From positions 37,041,989-37,105,988 of the forward strand of contig OY829326.1 of the NCBI GenBank assembly GCA_963691655.1: a stretch of 64,000 nucleotides of DNA, given 5' to 3'. Source of the stretch: Toxonevra muliebris. Lineage: Eukaryota; Arthropoda; Insecta; Diptera; Pallopteridae. The position numbers were made by a program, and so were the translations under genes. Below, in pieces: positions 62,201 through 64,000 of this stretch (positions are counted from its first letter, which is position 1; each line of letters opens with the position of its first letter). Under the pieces are notes generated by a model, which was not told the origin of the DNA, searched no databases, and saw nothing but the letters and a program-made list of their open reading frames with translations.

Positions 62201-63608
62201 AAACAAATAGGAGAGAAATGAGCTATGGAAAGGGTGCTGCCATACACTCACATACAGCCACAAAAACACACAGTACATGCACGTTTTAGTTATGTATTCT
62301 TGAAAGACACCCTATTTCAGAAGGTGCAAGACAAAAAAACAAACTAGTTTTATTGCATTGGGACTCTTTGGTTTTTTAAGCTCAGACGAGAAGGAACTTT
62401 TACCCCGCAGCAATTATTGCACAAAACATTTTAAATGTGTGAATGTGCATGTGCCCAATGGTTAATATTTAAAAACTTTCGAATTGCTTCGCATAAAAAA
62501 TACATCGTTTATAAATCAGTGAATAAGAAATTCGATGAATAAAGAGCGCTTTAAGGTATCAAATGATGAGCTTCTGAAGTGCTTCTGAGCCACATCGTCT
62601 CAGTGGCTTTATTGTTTGCATGAATGAGTATTTTTCCGGATTTTCAATTAAAGTTTTACAATATGAATAATAAAAAAAAAATTCTCATGATCTAAATTCA
62701 TGCTTTAGGCTAAATTTTCTATGTGAAAGAAAATAAACAGGACCACAATGAAGTAAAGATTTATCAACAATTTTAAAATTCGGTTATTTTCGGGACTAAA
62801 ATGATTATGAAAAATATTTATTTACAGCTAGCTATATCAAAATAATTTGTAGTAAAATAGAATAGAATACATTTATTGATAATCATTACTCTGTCATTTT
62901 CTTTTCTCAGCAACCAGTTCATACCCGAAAACGAATTTAGTCACACGTTATGGCAAATGCAAATGGTTCAATGCCACCAAAGGATGGGGTTTCATTACAC
63001 CACACGATGGTGGAGCCGATGTCTTTGTGCACCAGGTAGAAAACTTAACTGCAAACAACTTTTTTTCCCCTTTTGCTACCATATCTTTATTTCACTCTAT
63101 TACAGCGAGTTATACAAATGGATGGTTTTCGTTCATTGGCACAAGAAGAAGAGGTCGAATTCGAATCTCATACAACAGATCGTGGACATGAGGCAACACG
63201 TGTCTCCGGTCTTCAAGGTGCAGACTGTCGTGGCTATAGAGCTAGTTCTCGCCGCCGCATACGTTGCTATAATTGTGATCAATATGCAAATCATTATGCA
63301 AATAGCTGCCCACTGGGTCCACAGCCAAAACGTTGTCATCGTTGCAAAGAAGAGACACATTTAATGAGTGATTGCCCGAGGAAAGTTGAGAATGCAAACA
63401 GAAGAATCGGTGAATCACACGAAGAAAACACCGATGCAAATACAGAGGGAAACATTGTTAGTAAATATCTCAATAGATTACATATTTTATTCAAGTGCAT
63501 TTATTCACATTTTTTTGTATTTAGGTACAGCCTGAATCGGCAGACACTTCAGCTAGTTGGAGTATATTGAGTGCACCGTCCGATGAAGGAGGCCAACCAG
63601 CCACGTAG
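47101..63608 (+). CDS. lin-28: lin-28: cold-shock-domain / CCHC zinc-knuckle RNA-binding protein (spliced, 4 coding exons)
   Basis: Joined exons 47101-47251, 62911-63035, 63106-63456 and 63525-63608 give 236 codons plus a stop, with phases 1, 0 and 0. LIN28 proteins are cytoplasmic and nuclear RNA-binding heterochronic regulators that block let-7 maturation and control stem-cell growth (family knowledge). Visible order: an Ala/Thr-rich N-terminus; a cold-shock domain at about residues 63-130, with RNP1-like KGWGFI and RNP2-like VFVHQ; a basic linker; two zinc knuckles, [15 protein letters not shown] (C-x2-C-x5-H-x4-C) and [14 protein letters not shown] (C-x2-C-x4-H-x4-C); then an acidic tail ending in PAT. 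The start has an in-frame TAA six bases upstream. The first intron is 15,659 nt and full of mobile elements. Confidence 0.94.
48144..48312. mobile_element. Harbinger-type MITE, 169 bp
   Basis: Symmetric ends AGGCTCAATTAT are flanked on both sides by TAA (48141-48143, 48313-48315), the 3-bp target duplication typical of PIF/Harbinger. The inverted repeat continues inward imperfectly over about 40 bp (CATAAGTAACG shared; AACGTA/CGTAACG units). Located in lin-28 intron 1. Confidence 0.8.
48700..49370 (-). mobile_element. Non-LTR retrotransposon remnant (RNase H and 3' end)
   Basis: Minus strand: [20 protein letters not shown] and [15 protein letters not shown] (RNase H), then after breaks [20 protein letters not shown] and a tail toward 48,720 (LPLPELLRF). 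These are standard Jockey/I-type RNase H and ORF2 end motifs. Broken by frameshifts. Confidence 0.7.
49660..50035 (+). mobile_element. Possible copia-type retrotransposon remnant (RNase H)
   Basis: [17 protein letters not shown], followed in another frame by LEHIYIDI, resembles the copia RNase H motif DN-x-A-x-x-LA...KHIDI. Only a short stretch aligns by eye and no LTR was found. Confidence 0.3.
50121..50688. mobile_element. hAT-like MITE, about 570 bp
   Basis: Inverted ends 50124-50147 and 50662-50685 match 22 of 24 (GGTAGCC, then ACGTACTGATTTTGT). TACTGATTT recurs inside near both ends like subterminal binding sites. Target duplication not recognisable. Confidence 0.6.
50689..55923. other. 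lin-28 intron, AT-rich, no gene
   Basis: No coding region supported. Small oddities: two similar hairpins at 52477-52492 and 52796-52811, ATAGGCGCC repeated at 51.27 and 51.36 kb, and a 12-base C run at 54695-54706. Confidence 0.45.
55924..56547. mobile_element. MITE with 45-bp terminal inverted repeats, 624 bp
   Basis: Left 55924-55968 and right 56503-56547 pair as inverted repeats with about six mismatches (shared TTCACTCTTT and AACGGAGTAA). GAGTAAA recurs many times inside. Ends include or abut TA, so a Tc1/mariner-type TA duplication is possible. No ORF of its own. Confidence 0.72.
57970..59280 (-). mobile_element. 5'-truncated non-LTR retrotransposon with a 381-codon open frame
   Basis: The minus strand 59271-58126 is open without interruption: [20 protein letters not shown] (sequence that follows the catalytic Y/F-x-D-D box of non-LTR polymerases), [20 protein letters not shown] (thumb), and [19 protein letters not shown] near the C-terminus (zinc-knuckle-like tail). 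The catalytic box itself is absent, so the copy is truncated just past it and cannot encode a working polymerase. The 3' end is a (CTA)n tail at 57970-57985. The first codon is not a true start. Absence of stops suggests recent insertion. Antisense to lin-28, inside intron 1. Confidence 0.8.
59281..62910. other. lin-28 intron 3' part, AT-rich, no gene
   Basis: No coding region supported. It has a (GT)n run at 59713-59730 and several GAATTTCRTTGAAA motifs between 60,790 and 61,265 (see findings). Confidence 0.45.
62911..63035 (+). CDS. lin-28: lin-28 coding exon 2 (first half of cold-shock domain)
   Basis: Acceptor CTTTTCTCAG and donor GTAGAA. It encodes [18 protein letters not shown], then [20 protein letters not shown] ending in VHQ, with aromatic residues of the RNA-binding surface (W, F, W, F, F) in the expected places. 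Confidence 0.95.
63106..63456 (+). CDS. lin-28: lin-28 coding exon 3 (second half of cold-shock domain and zinc knuckles)
   Basis: Starts in phase 0 after TATTACAG with [20 protein letters not shown] and runs 117 codons through both CCHC knuckles. The donor that keeps the frame is GTTAGT at 63457. The slightly stronger-looking GTAAAT at 63461 would lead straight into a stop. Confidence 0.92.
63525..63608 (+). CDS. lin-28: lin-28 terminal coding exon
   Basis: Starts after TTGTATTTAG as [20 protein letters not shown] and stops at TAG 63606-63608. A second in-frame acceptor (GTACAG) six bases downstream would drop VQ. The WSIL-type acidic tail resembles insect Lin-28 C-termini as I recall them. 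Confidence 0.85.
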   Translation, partial: VQPESADTSASWSILSAPSDEGGQPAT

Positions 63609-63920
63609 AAAAGTGTGATGAAAAGCAAAAATAAAAAAAAAAAATATTGAATTATTTAAAAACATGTAATGAATTTAAAAGTACAAAAAATAATTAATAT
63701 TAACATGTACGTACCTAGTAATAATTTAAGTTAAAAGACACTTAGGTTAAAATTGTGCTTTAACTTTTGCTGCATTTCATTGTACTTTATTTAATTTGAA
63801 TTCGATTTTTTATCATCATTAAGTATGTACTTAAATTATAAGTAATGAATATTTCTTGCAATTTTTCAATTTAATATCTATTTTGTAACTACCTAATAAA
63901 ATTGTTGGAATTTTGAAAAT
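63609..63920 (+). other. lin-28: lin-28 3' UTR with poly(A) signal
   Basis: AT-rich, no ORF. AATAAA lies at 63895-63900 and is followed by a GT-rich TTGTTGG, the arrangement expected for cleavage near 63915-63925. CTACCT at 63889-63894, abutting the signal, is an offset 6-mer match to the let-7 seed. Confidence 0.6.
63895..63900 (+). terminator. lin-28 polyadenylation signal AATAAA
   Basis: Canonical hexamer 287 nt after the lin-28 stop, with downstream GT-rich sequence. It is the best-placed signal before the window end; a further AATAAA-like run lies near 63989. Confidence 0.6.
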
Positions 63921-64000
63921 CTATCTTTCGATAAGCTAAAACCTTTTTATAATTATTATGAAATTATACTTTTTCTACTACATAGTAATAAAATGACACA

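Larger units (their letters stand above)
47252..62910 (+). other. lin-28: lin-28 first intron, 15.7 kb, rich in mobile elements
   Basis: GTAAAC donor to TTTTCTCAG acceptor. It contains at least six separate repeat or mobile-element insertions, listed individually. Between them (50.7-55.9, 56.5-57.9 and 59.3-62.9 kb) I see only AT-rich sequence with scattered small inverted or repeated motifs and no supported gene. Confidence 0.85.

Noticed and set aside
62876..63364. 162-codon + strand open frame over lin-28 exons 2-3
   Set aside because: Runs through both splice sites in a frame that loses the cold-shock domain and knuckles; the spliced frame is clearly the real one.
1..64000. CRISPR arrays, operons or bacterial-type genes
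   Set aside because: None seen; spliced genes, poly(A) signals and eukaryotic transposons show this is an animal nuclear sequence.

Overview
This is an AT-rich eukaryotic window, most likely from a higher (cyclorrhaphan) fly outside the small Drosophila genomes. Support comes from two recognisable fly genes with spliced exons and insect-style start contexts, CAA/CAG-rich coding repeats, large introns, and many insect-type transposon remnants (mariner, Tc1 relatives, hAT-like MITEs, Jockey-type non-LTR elements). I cannot name the species.

Region 1-12 kb is upstream of Blimp-1. It holds an internally deleted mariner (1090-1985), a degraded tRNA-like repeat near 640-740, microsatellites and otherwise AT-rich sequence with no convincing gene. 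Blimp-1 follows on the + strand (12.5-18.6 kb). It encodes a PR/SET-domain C2H2 zinc-finger repressor in four main coding exons, plus a candidate in-frame 39-nt microexon inside the PR domain. A long AT-rich 3' UTR is probable.

From 20 to 45.6 kb there is an intergenic field of mobile DNA: a small MITE at 21.66 kb, a hAT-like element with a perfect 8-bp target duplication (26159-26970), a deleted DD37E transposase remnant (27.0-27.8 kb), a Jockey-type RT remnant on the minus strand (28.1-29.8 kb), a 5'-truncated non-LTR copy with a 12-bp target duplication (29962-30989) that was itself hit by a 306-bp fold-back MITE, another RNase H remnant (34 kb), a degraded Tc1-like element (36779-38582) hit by a second, inverted copy of the same MITE, and a DD37E element with intact termini (40502-41780) that landed in an older inverted-repeat element. 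At 45670-45779 there is an orphan exon-like block that I could not assign to either gene.

lin-28 (47.1-63.6 kb, + strand) has four coding exons. A 15.7-kb first intron carries a Harbinger-type MITE, two further inverted-repeat elements, RNase H and possible copia remnants, and a 381-codon uninterrupted antisense piece of a non-LTR polymerase ORF. The last three exons are clustered at 62.9-63.6 kb, followed by a poly(A) signal at 63895.

The two host genes are both developmental-timing regulators: Blimp-1 is an ecdysone-linked transcriptional repressor in flies and lin-28 is an RNA-binding heterochronic factor. They share orientation, but nothing in the sequence shows that they are co-regulated.
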